DNA of 64,000 bases from Pirellulales bacterium (GTDB lineage Bacteria; Planctomycetota; Planctomycetia; Pirellulales; JAEUIK01). Both the position numbers and the translations under genes were made by a program. Below are positions 48,356 through 57,271 of this stretch, piece by piece. The stretch is taken from positions 1 through 64,000 of the forward strand of contig JAIESQ010000079.1 of assembly GCA_019745975.1 (NCBI GenBank), read 5' to 3'. Each line of letters starts with the position of its first letter. Positions within the stretch are counted from its first letter, which is position 1. Below the pieces are notes generated by a model. That model saw nothing but the letters and a program-made list of their open reading frames with translations. It searched no databases and was not told the DNA's origin.

Positions 48356-49132
48356 ATGGATCGCCTCGACGACAGTCTGCCCGACCTTTCGCTGGTGGTT
48401 CCCTGCTACAACGAAGAGCAGTTGCTGGACAATTCGGTGCGCGAGCTCATCGAGGTGTTCGAGCAGCATCATGTGCGGATCGAAGTCGTGCTGGTCGACA
48501 ACGGTTCGCGCGACCGCACGGGTGCCTGCATCGACGAGCTCGTAGCCGCGGGTCTGTCGGTTGTCAAACGCGTTGTTCCGGTTAATCAAGGATACGGCAA
48601 CGGCATTCTGGTGGGTTTGGCCGCTTGCCGTGGGCGGTGGGTCGGCATTGTCCATGCCGACAGCCAGGTCGAAGCGGCCGACGTCTACAAAATCTACAGC
48701 CTGGCGCAACAGGCCCCTCGTGCGTGCCTGGTCAAAGCGCGGCGGCGCTTCCGCCTCGATGGCCTGCGGCGCAAGATTGTATCGATCTTCTATAACCTGA
48801 TCATCAATGTTCTCTATCCAGGGCTGGGGTCGATTGACGTGAATAGCAGCCCCAAGCTGTTGCCGCGGCGTTATCTGGAAGCGATGAAGCTGGTGTCGCG
48901 AGACTGGTTCGTCGATCCCGAGATCATGATCAAGGCGCGGTACCTGCGTTTGCCGGTGATCGAGATCAACGTGCTGGCGCAAATGCGCCGGGGCGGAAAA
49001 TCCAACGTCAACCTCAATACCTGCTGGGAGTTTGTCGTAAACTTGTGTCGTTGGCGATTCGGGGGCTTCGAACCGCTGAAACTGCCTGAAGCCGACGCTG
49101 TAGAGCTTGTCGCCTCGGAAAAAACGACTTGA
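48356..49132 (+). CDS. Family 2 glycosyltransferase
   Basis: A 258-residue GT2 enzyme with fold GT-A. LSLVVPCYNEEQLLDNSV opens the nucleotide-binding domain, VVLVDNGSRDRTG follows, and VGIVHADSQVEAADVY holds the metal-binding acidic motif. It resembles dolichol/undecaprenyl-phosphate glycosyltransferases but has no C-terminal membrane segments of its own. It begins the CDP-sugar operon, 60 bases before rfbF. Confidence 0.88.
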   Translation: MDRLDDSLPDLSLVVPCYNEEQLLDNSVRELIEVFEQHHVRIEVVLVDNGSRDRTGACIDELVAAGLSVVKRVVPVNQGYGNGILVGLAACRGRWVGIVHADSQVEAADVYKIYSLAQQAPRACLVKARRRFRLDGLRRKIVSIFYNLIINVLYPGLGSIDVNSSPKLLPRRYLEAMKLVSRDWFVDPEIMIKARYLRLPVIEINVLAQMRRGGKSNVNLNTCWEFVVNLCRWRFGGFEPLKLPEADAVELVASEKTT

Positions 49133-49192
49133 TATTGTCCCGAGCGAAAGCCGCTCGCGGCCGTTCAACAAAGTCTTGCCGACAGTCGCGCA

Positions 49193-49969
49193 ATGAACCA
49201 AGAAATGCAGGTGGTATTGCTGGCCGGCGGTTTCGGCACGCGATTGATGGAGGAAACCGTCTATCGCCCCAAACCCATGGTGGAGATTGGCGGACGCCCG
49301 CTACTGTGGCACATCATGCACCTGTACGCGCGGTACGGCTTTCGTCAGTTTGTCGTCGCGTGCGGCTACAAAGCGGAGATGATCAAGGAGTATTTCAGCA
49401 ACTTCTTTCTGCATAACAGCGACTTCGAGGTCGACCTAGCGGGCGGCGGCGTCAAGTTGCTGCAAGGTGGCTCGGTCGATTGGCGTGTGACCGTGATCGA
49501 TACGGGATTGCAGACGCAAACCGGTGGACGCATCCGCAGGCTGCGGTCCCGGCTCGAGCAAGGCACGTTCATGGTCACCTACGGCGACGGACTGGCCGAC
49601 GTCGACATCGCCCGCCTCCTAGAATTTCATCGTGGCCACGGCCGGCTGGCCACCGTCACCGCCGTGCGACCGCCGGCAAGGTTTGGAGCATTGGACCTCG
49701 AAGGCGATCGCGTGCGCGCGTTCACCGAAAAGCTCTCCACCACCGAGAGCTGGATCAATGGCGGGTTCTTTGTGTTCGAGCCGGGAATCTTCGCCTACCT
49801 CGCCGCCGACGCAACGCTCCTGGAACGCGAGCCGCTGGAAAGCCTGGCGCGCGACGGACAACTGATGGCGTACCGACACCAGGGCTTCTGGCAGCCAGTC
49901 GATACCCAGCGGGAACGGATGTACCTCGAATCGTTGTGGAGCAGCGGCCGCCCGCCCTGGATGGGATGA
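49193..49969 (+). CDS. rfbF: Glucose-1-phosphate cytidylyltransferase
   Basis: A 258-residue nucleotidyltransferase making CDP-glucose from CTP and glucose-1-phosphate. The family signature VVLLAGGFGTRLMEETVYRP with Lys in KPMVEIGGRPLLWHIM is complete. GYKAEMIKEYFSNFFLHNSD is specific to RfbF rather than to UDP- or dTDP-glucose enzymes. WINGGFFVFEPGIF and HQGFWQPVDTQRE fit the sugar site. Length matches RfbF (about 257). It overlaps rfbG by ATGA. Confidence 0.95.
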   Translation: MNQEMQVVLLAGGFGTRLMEETVYRPKPMVEIGGRPLLWHIMHLYARYGFRQFVVACGYKAEMIKEYFSNFFLHNSDFEVDLAGGGVKLLQGGSVDWRVTVIDTGLQTQTGGRIRRLRSRLEQGTFMVTYGDGLADVDIARLLEFHRGHGRLATVTAVRPPARFGALDLEGDRVRAFTEKLSTTESWINGGFFVFEPGIFAYLAADATLLEREPLESLARDGQLMAYRHQGFWQPVDTQRERMYLESLWSSGRPPWMG

Positions 49970-50961
49970 GCTCGACAACTTGGCGCGACCGTCGCGTGTT
50001 TGTCACCGGTGCGACCGGCCTTCTGGGCGCCAGCCTGGTCGAGTTGCTCTTGGGCGAACAGGCCGATGTCGTTTGTCTGGTGCGCGATTGGGTGCCGCAG
50101 AGCCGTTTGCTCGGCGGCGATCTGCTGTCCCGTGTCGTTCTCGTTCCCGGAGAGCTCGAGGAGCTGCGCTGCCTCGAACGTGCCTTGCACGAGTACCAGA
50201 TCGATTCCGTATTCCATTTGGGGGCGCAGACGCTCGTCGGGATTGCCGACGCGGGCCCGCTCTCGACCTTCGAATCGAACGTGCGCGGCACCTGGAATCT
50301 GCTGGAGGCTTGCCGGCGCGTGCCGACTGTCCAACGCATCGTCGTGGCCTCGAGCGACAAGGCCTACGGCGCTCAAGACCAGCTCCCCTATACCGAGGAC
50401 ATGCCGCTACTGGCTCGCCATCCCTACGATGCCTCGAAGGCCTGCGCCGAACTCATCGCGCGCAGCTACGCCCTCGCTCAGCAACTCCCCGTCGCGATCA
50501 CGCGCTGCGGCAATCTGTTTGGTCCGGGCGATTTGAATTTTGATCGCCTGGTGCCAGGGACGATTCGCGCGGCGCTGCGTGGTGAGCGGCCGATCGTCCG
50601 CAGCGACGGGTCGTACGTCCGCGATTACTTCTACGTGCGCGACGCGGCCCGCGCCTATCTGCTTTTGGCGACGGCGCTCCCCGACGAGCGTTTCCACGGC
50701 GAGGCGTTCAATTTCGGCTACGAGCAGCCGGTGACGGTGCTAAAGATGGTCGACCGCATCCTGGCGCAGATGGAGCGCCGCGATCTTAAGCCCGACGTAC
50801 GCAACTCCGCGGCGCACGAAATCCGCAGCCAGTATCTCGATTGCGGCAAAGCGCGGCGGCTGCTGGGGTGGCGCCCGGCCTTCAGCCTCGAGGACGGATT
50901 GCGCGAGACGATCGCCTGGTATCAGGATGTCTTGAACCGATTGCCGGACGATGGCCAGTAA
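49966..50961 (+). CDS. rfbG: CDP-glucose 4,6-dehydratase
   Basis: A 331-residue extended SDR, slightly shorter than the ~355 of RfbG. The NAD motif VFVTGATGLLGASLVELL, FHLGAQTLVGIAD, and VVASSDKAYG mark CDP-glucose dehydratases; the catalytic pair is in HPYDASKAC (YxxxK). YVRDYFYVRDAARAYLLLA is also usual. It converts CDP-glucose to CDP-4-keto-6-deoxyglucose. Start ATG 49966 overlaps the rfbF stop; its own end overlaps the ThuA-like gene by 11 bases. Confidence 0.92.
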   Translation: MSSTTWRDRRVFVTGATGLLGASLVELLLGEQADVVCLVRDWVPQSRLLGGDLLSRVVLVPGELEELRCLERALHEYQIDSVFHLGAQTLVGIADAGPLSTFESNVRGTWNLLEACRRVPTVQRIVVASSDKAYGAQDQLPYTEDMPLLARHPYDASKACAELIARSYALAQQLPVAITRCGNLFGPGDLNFDRLVPGTIRAALRGERPIVRSDGSYVRDYFYVRDAARAYLLLATALPDERFHGEAFNFGYEQPVTVLKMVDRILAQMERRDLKPDVRNSAAHEIRSQYLDCGKARRLLGWRPAFSLEDGLRETIAWYQDVLNRLPDDGQ

Positions 50962-51682
50962 CTCCGAACCGTCAGTTGCCCCACTCCCGCTGGCGATCCT
51001 GCTGGTCGCAGGGCCCAAAGACCACGGCCCCGGTGAGCACGACTATCCCGCTTGGCAGGCGGCCTGGGGGCAAATGCTCGGCGCGCTGCCAGACGTGCGA
51101 GTCGACGCTGCCTTCGTTTGGCCCACTGCGGCACAATGGGACCACAGCGATTTGGTTGTGTTTTACTTCCGCAACCGCGACTGGAGCGCTGCCCATTTCC
51201 GCGACCTGGAGAACCACCTCGAGCGCGGACGAGGACTGGCACTCTTGCACTCGGCGATGGTAGCGTCGCATGATCCGCGCCCGCTGGCTGGCCTGATCGG
51301 CATTAGCGGCCAGCGACCCGAACTGCAGTTTCGGCACGGTGCGGTCGATCTCGTGCTCGACTCTCGGCACGACATTGTCGACGGCCTTGAAACGCTCGCG
51401 CTGGAGGACGAAACCTATTGGGCCCTGCATGTCCACCCCCAGGGCGTTGACGTTCTCGGCACGGCGGTCGAAGCTGGCCGAAAGCAACCGCAGATTTGGA
51501 CGTATCGCCGCGGCCCAGGGCGCGTCTTTGGCGCCATCCCGGGTCACTACATGACGACCTTTGACGATCCGCGGTATCGACGGTTGCTTGCCAGTGGATT
51601 GGCTTGGGCCGTCAGCGCGCCGGCGACACGATTCGCTCCGTTCGTGGAGTCGTTGCGACAAGTCGCGACCAATCAAGGCTGA
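50951..51682 (+). CDS. ThuA-like domain protein
   Basis: A 243-residue protein with the ThuA glutamine-amidotransferase-like fold: ILLVAGPKDHGPGEHDYPAW at the N-terminus, DLVVFYFRNRDW, GRGLALLHSAMVAS and GPGRVFGAIPGHY. No catalytic Cys is seen at the elbow, as in other ThuA proteins. ThuA is linked to trehalose/sugar use in rhizobia and is abundant in planctomycetes, mostly as exported proteins. Here it has no signal peptide and overlaps rfbG by 11 bases, so it probably acts in the cytosol with the CDP-sugar pathway. The role is unproven. Confidence 0.87.
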   Translation: MASNSEPSVAPLPLAILLVAGPKDHGPGEHDYPAWQAAWGQMLGALPDVRVDAAFVWPTAAQWDHSDLVVFYFRNRDWSAAHFRDLENHLERGRGLALLHSAMVASHDPRPLAGLIGISGQRPELQFRHGAVDLVLDSRHDIVDGLETLALEDETYWALHVHPQGVDVLGTAVEAGRKQPQIWTYRRGPGRVFGAIPGHYMTTFDDPRYRRLLASGLAWAVSAPATRFAPFVESLRQVATNQG

Positions 51683-51813
51683 ACGCCGCACGCCCCCTGT
51701 GTCTTTTCGCGGTCTTCTCGCGGCCGAAGTACAATCAACACGCGAAGCCGCATTCCGTTTGCGCGCCGTGCGAGTTTTTCGAACCAGATTCGTTCGTTGC
51801 AGGCGACTGCCTC

Positions 51814-52773
51814 ATGCCACGGCCATCGCTCGATTGCTCGGGCAGCGTATCGCCGACGCGCTGGCTCGTCCTCGGAGGTACCGGCTTTATTGGGCGCCAG
51901 GTTGCTAGTCAGCTCTGCGCACAGGGGCAGACGATCTGGGTCGTAGCGCGAAACCGCGACGTCCTGGCCGTTCAACCTCAGACGCACTTGATCGATCTCG
52001 ATCTGCTGCATGGTAAGAACTTGCCTCAGGTCCTTGGCGACGTTCAGGCCGACGTGGTAATCAACTGCGTGGGATACGGTATCGACCGCGGCGAATCGGA
52101 TGAACGGACCGCCGAGCAAATCAATGCTTGGCTACCGCGACATCTGGTCGAGTGTGTCCGTAGCACATCGACCCAGCCGCAGCGTCCCTGCGTGCTCGTG
52201 CACCTGGCTAGCGAGTTCGAACGCCGCCAGCCAGGCGGCGTATACGGCCGCACGAAGCGTCTCGGCACGGAAAACTATGTGACGGCGTGTCGTCAACTGG
52301 GGGTGTGCGGCGTGGCCGTACGATTGTTCACGGTGTACGGACCAGGCGAACATGCCGGACGCCTGTTGCCTTCGCTGCTACAACACGCGCTCGACGACGA
52401 ACTTATCAAGCTGACCGACGGCCAACAGCTTCGCGATTTCACCTTTGTCGAAGACGTCGCCACGGGAATCTTGCGACTGGCCAAATCCAACTTCGCACCA
52501 GGCGAGATCGTCGAGCTGGGCACCGGCGAGAATACGAGCGTACGCGAATTTGCGCTTCAGGCAGCGCGCACGCTCGGCATCGAACCGGTACGATTGCAAT
52601 TCGGCGCCTTGCCGCGCCGTGCTGAGGACATTGAAGGAACATTTTCCCCGGCCGACACCACGCGACTGGATGAACTAACGGCCTGGCGTCCCGCGACCAC
52701 GATCGTAGAGGGCGTTACCCGTACGATGCTGCGACGCAGTCCGCGCGGAGCGAGGCCGGCCGAAACGAGTTGA
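51814..52773 (+). CDS. NAD(P)-dependent nucleotide-sugar epimerase/reductase (SDR)
   Basis: A 319-residue SDR starting at ATG 51814. The Rossmann motif is WLVLGGTGFIGRQVASQL, the catalytic motif is YGRTK, and LRDFTFVEDVATGILRLA and GTGENTSVREFAL are typical of the sugar-binding half. It is probably the enzyme acting after rfbG on CDP-4-keto-6-deoxyglucose, as a 4-reductase (compare CDP-abequose/paratose synthases) or an epimerase. It converges on the next gene with 29 bases between stops. Confidence 0.85.
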   Translation: MPRPSLDCSGSVSPTRWLVLGGTGFIGRQVASQLCAQGQTIWVVARNRDVLAVQPQTHLIDLDLLHGKNLPQVLGDVQADVVINCVGYGIDRGESDERTAEQINAWLPRHLVECVRSTSTQPQRPCVLVHLASEFERRQPGGVYGRTKRLGTENYVTACRQLGVCGVAVRLFTVYGPGEHAGRLLPSLLQHALDDELIKLTDGQQLRDFTFVEDVATGILRLAKSNFAPGEIVELGTGENTSVREFALQAARTLGIEPVRLQFGALPRRAEDIEGTFSPADTTRLDELTAWRPATTIVEGVTRTMLRRSPRGARPAETS

Positions 52774-52802
52774 CCTGCCGGACGCGATGCCCCGCTCCCA
52801 AC

Positions 52803-55034
52803 CTAACTGCCGCTGGCTGGCGCCGCGCCGCGTAACATTTGGTCGGCTTTCGTCAGATTCTGCTGGGCTTCGCGCAGGGTTGGGTCGAGTTCGCAGGCCC
52901 GCGCGAACTCCAGGCGTGCCGACTGCCAGTCACCGCGATGGGCCAGGGCCACACCCAAAGCGTTGTGAGTCGTCGGTTCGAGGGGGTCCAGCGCCAGAGC
53001 CTGGCGAAACCGGTCGACGGCCTCGCCGAAATCACGAGCTTGCAGCGATAGCATGCCAAGGCGACTTAGGGGCGCGGCAGAGCTCGGGTCTAGCGTCGCC
53101 GCCTGCTCGAACGCCCGCCGCGCTTGTCGTAGATCGCCGAGAGCTTGCCAGGCATCGCCCATGCGCAAGTGAATCTGCGCGTCGGCCGGAGCTTCTTGCG
53201 CCGCAGCGGCCAACACGTCGACCGCTTCTCGAGGTTGACCGACGGCCAGCAGCAAGTCGCCAACGAGCAGACGCGCCGCGAGCTTGTCCTTCACGCCAGA
53301 CCGCCGCACGAGCTCAATTGCCAGCGCGGGTCGGTAAGCGCCGAGCCAACGGGCACGCAGCAGAAGTCGCGCCAAGTCGCTCGCATCGCGCGGCGACCCC
53401 AGCCACAGCTCGTTCAGCAACCAGTTCGTGCGCGCCTGCGAATCTCCGTTCGTCGTCGGGAGCTTGCGGCGATAGACAACGAGTGGCGAAGCTTGCCGAT
53501 CGTCGTAAAGAACGCTGTCGCCGTCCGTCGGCGGAGGCACCCGCACTGCCCCAGATTCGTAGTTCGGATTGTCGACGCGAATGAACGTCAACTGCGCCGG
53601 CAAGTCGTCAAAGAGCCGCGCCGCCTGCAAGAACGCCGATCCGGCAAAGGGATTGATCGAATAGCCGTGTAGCGGCCGTGCCACATACCCTAGCCGCGGA
53701 TACGAGAGGTAATACGGAAACGGGAAGCCCGCCACGATCGCATCCTTTGGGTACTTGGCTTCGAGTTCCCGCATCGCGTCGATGTTCGAGCGATGGTCGG
53801 CCAAGTACTCGTGGCTCCGTTCCAGTACGCTGCAATGCCTGCGGTACTCGTTGACGGCCGGAAAAAAGTAACCGTTCCAATTGGCCAGATTGAAGGCCAC
53901 AGCGCCCAGCGCCAAAGTGGCTAGTGCTCGGGCATCCATCCACCGCAACACAGTCAGGGCCAGAATCGCATAGAGAAACGGTAACCCGAGCAGCAGGTAG
54001 CGCACCGAATACACCCCCACGTAGAAGACGATCGCGCCGATTGTCGCCACGACCACGAGCCAGGCCGCGATCAGCAACAACCCGCGTTGTGTCGCGAGGG
54101 AAGAGGCGACTGGGCGACCGCCGTCAGAGCGTCTGAGCCGCTGCCAGACGGACGCCCCGCAACTCACGGCCGTGGCTCCCACCGCGAACAGAAACATCAA
54201 GACCTGATCGGGACATAGCGCCAGGACTGCGCTTACGAAGCCCTTGCCGACCGCGAGCTCCTGAAGCCGCTCGTTCAAGTTGCTCCATTGGTAGACCAAG
54301 AGCTGGGCGACAAGCAGCCCGCACGTCCAAGCGGTTGCCGCGCACGTCGACCATACGACCCGCGCGCGCCAGCCCGCTTGCTGCAGCAATACGACTATCA
54401 AGCACGCGTCGTACGCCACGAGCGCGGCCGTCGCGATCAGGCCGCTTGGCTTCATGGCGAAGGCCGCGGTCGCCGCCAGGCTGGCCAACACCAGCCGTCG
54501 ATGCGAAGCCAGCAGCATCGCCAGCACCGCGGCAGTCGTCATGGGCAGGTCGATACCCAGCATATCGAGCTGCGTACTGAACATCGGCGTTGAAGCCAGT
54601 ATCGCGACCGCCGCAGCCGCCGCGGCGCCGCCGGCCAACGGCGCGAGCATTCGGAACAGTGTCACCAACAATACGCTGCCGCAAGCCAGACTAGCCAAAT
54701 GGCTGACGACAAGCACACTACGCGTCGACGGCGCGGCCTTCATCACCAGCGCTAGCAAGGTGGGCAGCACGCTGATGAGATACACCCGAGGACCGCCATC
54801 GTTTCCCGTGGCCTCGGCATGAGCCAGACGGTAGTAGTCGAAATCGCTATCAACCAGAAAATTGGCTTCGGTGAACAGCCCCAGGGCGAAATCGTAGTAG
54901 GGCGGAGAGTCGATGATTTCCCACCGCCCGACAACCAACAGCAGAAACACAACCAGCACGAGCAGCGGCCATCGTGCCGCGCCCGGCAGCCATGTGTGCT
55001 CGACAGCGTTGTCTTGGGCGAATGCTGCCTGCAT
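52803..55034 (-). CDS. Polytopic glycosyltransferase-like protein with C-terminal TPRs
   Basis: A 743-residue membrane protein; ATG 55034 is preferred over TTG 55058. About ten to twelve hydrophobic segments occupy residues 20-390. An early loop has YYDFALGLFTEANFLVDSDF, in the position of the catalytic acidic residues of GT39/GT83-type (PMT/ArnT-like) enzymes. A periplasmic domain follows, then about five TPR units (540-735, for example AVDRFRQALALDPLEPTTHN). The fusion resembles TPR-bearing O-linked sugar transferases. It sits next to the CDP-sugar operon, suggesting transfer of the sugar to protein or lipid. Confidence 0.8.
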   Translation of the reverse strand: MQAAFAQDNAVEHTWLPGAARWPLLVLVVFLLLVVGRWEIIDSPPYYDFALGLFTEANFLVDSDFDYYRLAHAEATGNDGGPRVYLISVLPTLLALVMKAAPSTRSVLVVSHLASLACGSVLLVTLFRMLAPLAGGAAAAAAVAILASTPMFSTQLDMLGIDLPMTTAAVLAMLLASHRRLVLASLAATAAFAMKPSGLIATAALVAYDACLIVVLLQQAGWRARVVWSTCAATAWTCGLLVAQLLVYQWSNLNERLQELAVGKGFVSAVLALCPDQVLMFLFAVGATAVSCGASVWQRLRRSDGGRPVASSLATQRGLLLIAAWLVVVATIGAIVFYVGVYSVRYLLLGLPFLYAILALTVLRWMDARALATLALGAVAFNLANWNGYFFPAVNEYRRHCSVLERSHEYLADHRSNIDAMRELEAKYPKDAIVAGFPFPYYLSYPRLGYVARPLHGYSINPFAGSAFLQAARLFDDLPAQLTFIRVDNPNYESGAVRVPPPTDGDSVLYDDRQASPLVVYRRKLPTTNGDSQARTNWLLNELWLGSPRDASDLARLLLRARWLGAYRPALAIELVRRSGVKDKLAARLLVGDLLLAVGQPREAVDVLAAAAQEAPADAQIHLRMGDAWQALGDLRQARRAFEQAATLDPSSAAPLSRLGMLSLQARDFGEAVDRFRQALALDPLEPTTHNALGVALAHRGDWQSARLEFARACELDPTLREAQQNLTKADQMLRGAAPASGS

Positions 55035-55282
55035 CTTGCCTGGTCGCAGACGCGACAACGGAAATGTTTCTCTTGATGACTGGTCCGAATGCTGCCCGGC
55101 AAGCCTGCTGCGGAGCCACGAAACCGCCGTGATCTTGCAGCGCTCTGTCGATCGTGCCGAATGAGTTGACGCCGGATCGCGCCCGCCCCAGGCAGTTTAG
55201 CTTACCACCCACAGACAGTCAGTCGTCCGACCAGGTGCAGCAACGAAGAAGGGCGCCGGCAATCGTGAGACGGACGCTTACA

Positions 55283-56722
55283 TCAGCGCCGGCCGGCCTG
55301 CGCCACGGGAGTTTCCTCTGGGCCGTAGTGCAACGCCAACCAACGAGCCAAGGTGTCGGCCGCTACCCGATTGCCCGCCGCATTCAGGCGGTGCGCATGG
55401 CGCTCGAAGACCGGCGCCTGCGCGGCGCGCAGTTGGGGCAAGAGATCGATGATTGGCAGCCCCTGTTCGTGGGCGAAGGCCGCCAGGCGGCGTTGCGGCA
55501 ACTCGACGTCGATTTCCTCGGCCTGGAAACCGCCGCGCCGTCGTAAGACGCCACACAAATCCGAGCGCACCTGGAATTCCGCCGGAACCGCGACCAGTGC
55601 CAGTTCGACTCCGCGGCTGGCGCATTGACGGTTCAGACCGGCCAGTCGGCGCCACAAGTCTTGCCACGTTTGACCGACAGCGTCATCCGCTTCAATGCGA
55701 CAGAGTCGCAGCGAACGGAGTGCATCGCGCAAGTACTGCTCGTGCTGTTGCTCGGGCGATTCGGCGGCATCCGCCTCGTCGGTTGGCGCCGGAATCTCGC
55801 CCGAGTCGGCCACGAACATCGTGGCCACGCGCCAGGCACGCCAGTCGAACCAGCCGGCCGGCGCCGCCCGGCTCGTCAGGCGATGATCGATCGTGACGAA
55901 CAGCAGCACGAGATCAGGTTGCCGCCAGCCAGCGTCTGCGAAACAAGCCGTGGCGATTCTCTCGACGGAGGAATCTCCAGAAGCCGCGACGCGCAACCTT
56001 GTCCCCTGTACCTGATCTTCAATGAGCGGCATCAAGCTGATCGCCTGCGAGCTGGCGGCCGTGTCAACGATCGCCACTTGTGGATTGCCGGCGCGTAAGC
56101 TGCGCCGCGGTGGAGTCCGAGACGCCACCAGCCGCGCTGCGCCGGGGAGCGAATCGACGCGGCCGAAGTCGGCGGCCGACGCGGTCGAGAGCCCGAATTG
56201 ATTTGGTTCGCCCCCGGCCAAGGTCGCGATCGGATTATCGCGAATCCACAGTGACGCTTCGAGCGTCAACAGCCCGGCCACGGCCGCCGCGACCAGCGCG
56301 CTTGTTGCCCGCAACTGGCGAGTCGCCAGCCACGGCGTTATCCGCACCGCGGCCGTGCGCGACACGAGCACCCAGAAACCGGCCAGCGTGTATTGAGCCG
56401 CCACGAGAATGGCAAACAAGTAGGCCACGTCCGCCGTGGGGCCCAGCGCCAGCGCGATGGCGTGCGCCATCACGACGCCGATCAAGTGCATCCCCCAGAA
56501 GCCTCCCTGACCCAGCAGCCGCTGCGGATCAAAGGCTGCCTGCGAGCGCCATGCCCGGCCAAGGCGGAGCAGTTGAACGAGAGCCAGGAGAAGAAAAAGC
56601 GAACCAGCCGTCGCCTGATATTGGCCCGGTTCACTCGCCCGGGCTCGCGCGACGAGCCAGAAAATACCGATCGCAGCCTGCGCCAACGCCACGCCTGCCA
56701 AGCAGACGAAGCCACGCCGCAT
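55283..56722 (-). CDS. Membrane-anchored SGNH-hydrolase-like protein
   Basis: A 479-residue protein from ATG 56722 (ATG 56776 is an alternative adding 18 residues). Five to six membrane segments lie in residues 5-180. The extracytoplasmic part (about 240-470) has SGNH features: VAASGDSSVERIATACF (GDS-like nucleophile), DLVLLFVTIDHR, and DLLPQLRAAQ with H near HAHRLNAAGNRVAADTLARWL (the xxHLNxxGN pattern). Such proteins resemble AlgJ/AlgX-type O-acetyl-transfer partners. Polysaccharide O-acetylation is an inference from fold and location. Confidence 0.72.
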   Translation of the reverse strand: MRRGFVCLAGVALAQAAIGIFWLVARARASEPGQYQATAGSLFLLLALVQLLRLGRAWRSQAAFDPQRLLGQGGFWGMHLIGVVMAHAIALALGPTADVAYLFAILVAAQYTLAGFWVLVSRTAAVRITPWLATRQLRATSALVAAAVAGLLTLEASLWIRDNPIATLAGGEPNQFGLSTASAADFGRVDSLPGAARLVASRTPPRRSLRAGNPQVAIVDTAASSQAISLMPLIEDQVQGTRLRVAASGDSSVERIATACFADAGWRQPDLVLLFVTIDHRLTSRAAPAGWFDWRAWRVATMFVADSGEIPAPTDEADAAESPEQQHEQYLRDALRSLRLCRIEADDAVGQTWQDLWRRLAGLNRQCASRGVELALVAVPAEFQVRSDLCGVLRRRGGFQAEEIDVELPQRRLAAFAHEQGLPIIDLLPQLRAAQAPVFERHAHRLNAAGNRVAADTLARWLALHYGPEETPVAQAGRR

Positions 56723-57271
56723 GCCGCTACAGCTAGGGGCACGAACTCGCTTTGTCCCTGACACGATTACATCCATGTGCTGGGTGGTGAAGGGGCCTCG
56801 CTAGGCGAGCCCGCGCCGACCAGTCAGCAGTGGGTTGGCAAGGTGTAATCGGTCGGTTCACCCGGAGATGTCCGATCCCTGGGCATTCCGCATGCTGTCT
56901 TTAATCGAAAAGCCGCGATCGCGTCAACGCCGATCGCTCATCGACTGGCAACGAAAAGCCTCTTCTCGATCGCACGCTTCTCCAAGTTGTCGACCCGATG
57001 GTGGGGCACCAACCCACGCCAAGCACGGTAAAATGCAAAAGCGGTGCCATCGGGAATCCTAGCGCCTTATCGGTCGAAGAATAGCCCGCCATCCGACGAT
57101 TCAATCCCCCTCCGCGCGATCGTTGCGACACGCAAGGTCACCCAACGCGTGTTACATTGGCAATCATCGCGACGCCGCGCGCAGGCAGCCTGGCTTGCAG
57201 AGCACCTCACGGCGGTCCGGCAATCACGCCGCCTATGTCCGCGCCCAACCCGTTTCATCGGAGTTCGAACC
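56723..57271. other. Intergenic region between divergent genes
   Basis: About 550 bp between the SGNH-like gene and the DUF4185-like gene, which diverge. A small dyad CTCGC-TAG-GCGAG occurs near 56793-56805. Frames within have no recognisable features. It probably holds two promoters; none is clear. Confidence 0.4.

Noticed and set aside
56835-57062. A 75-codon plus-strand frame
   Set aside because: No ribosome site, Ser/Arg-rich composition and no recognisable feature; it ends inside the upstream region of the DUF4185-like gene.
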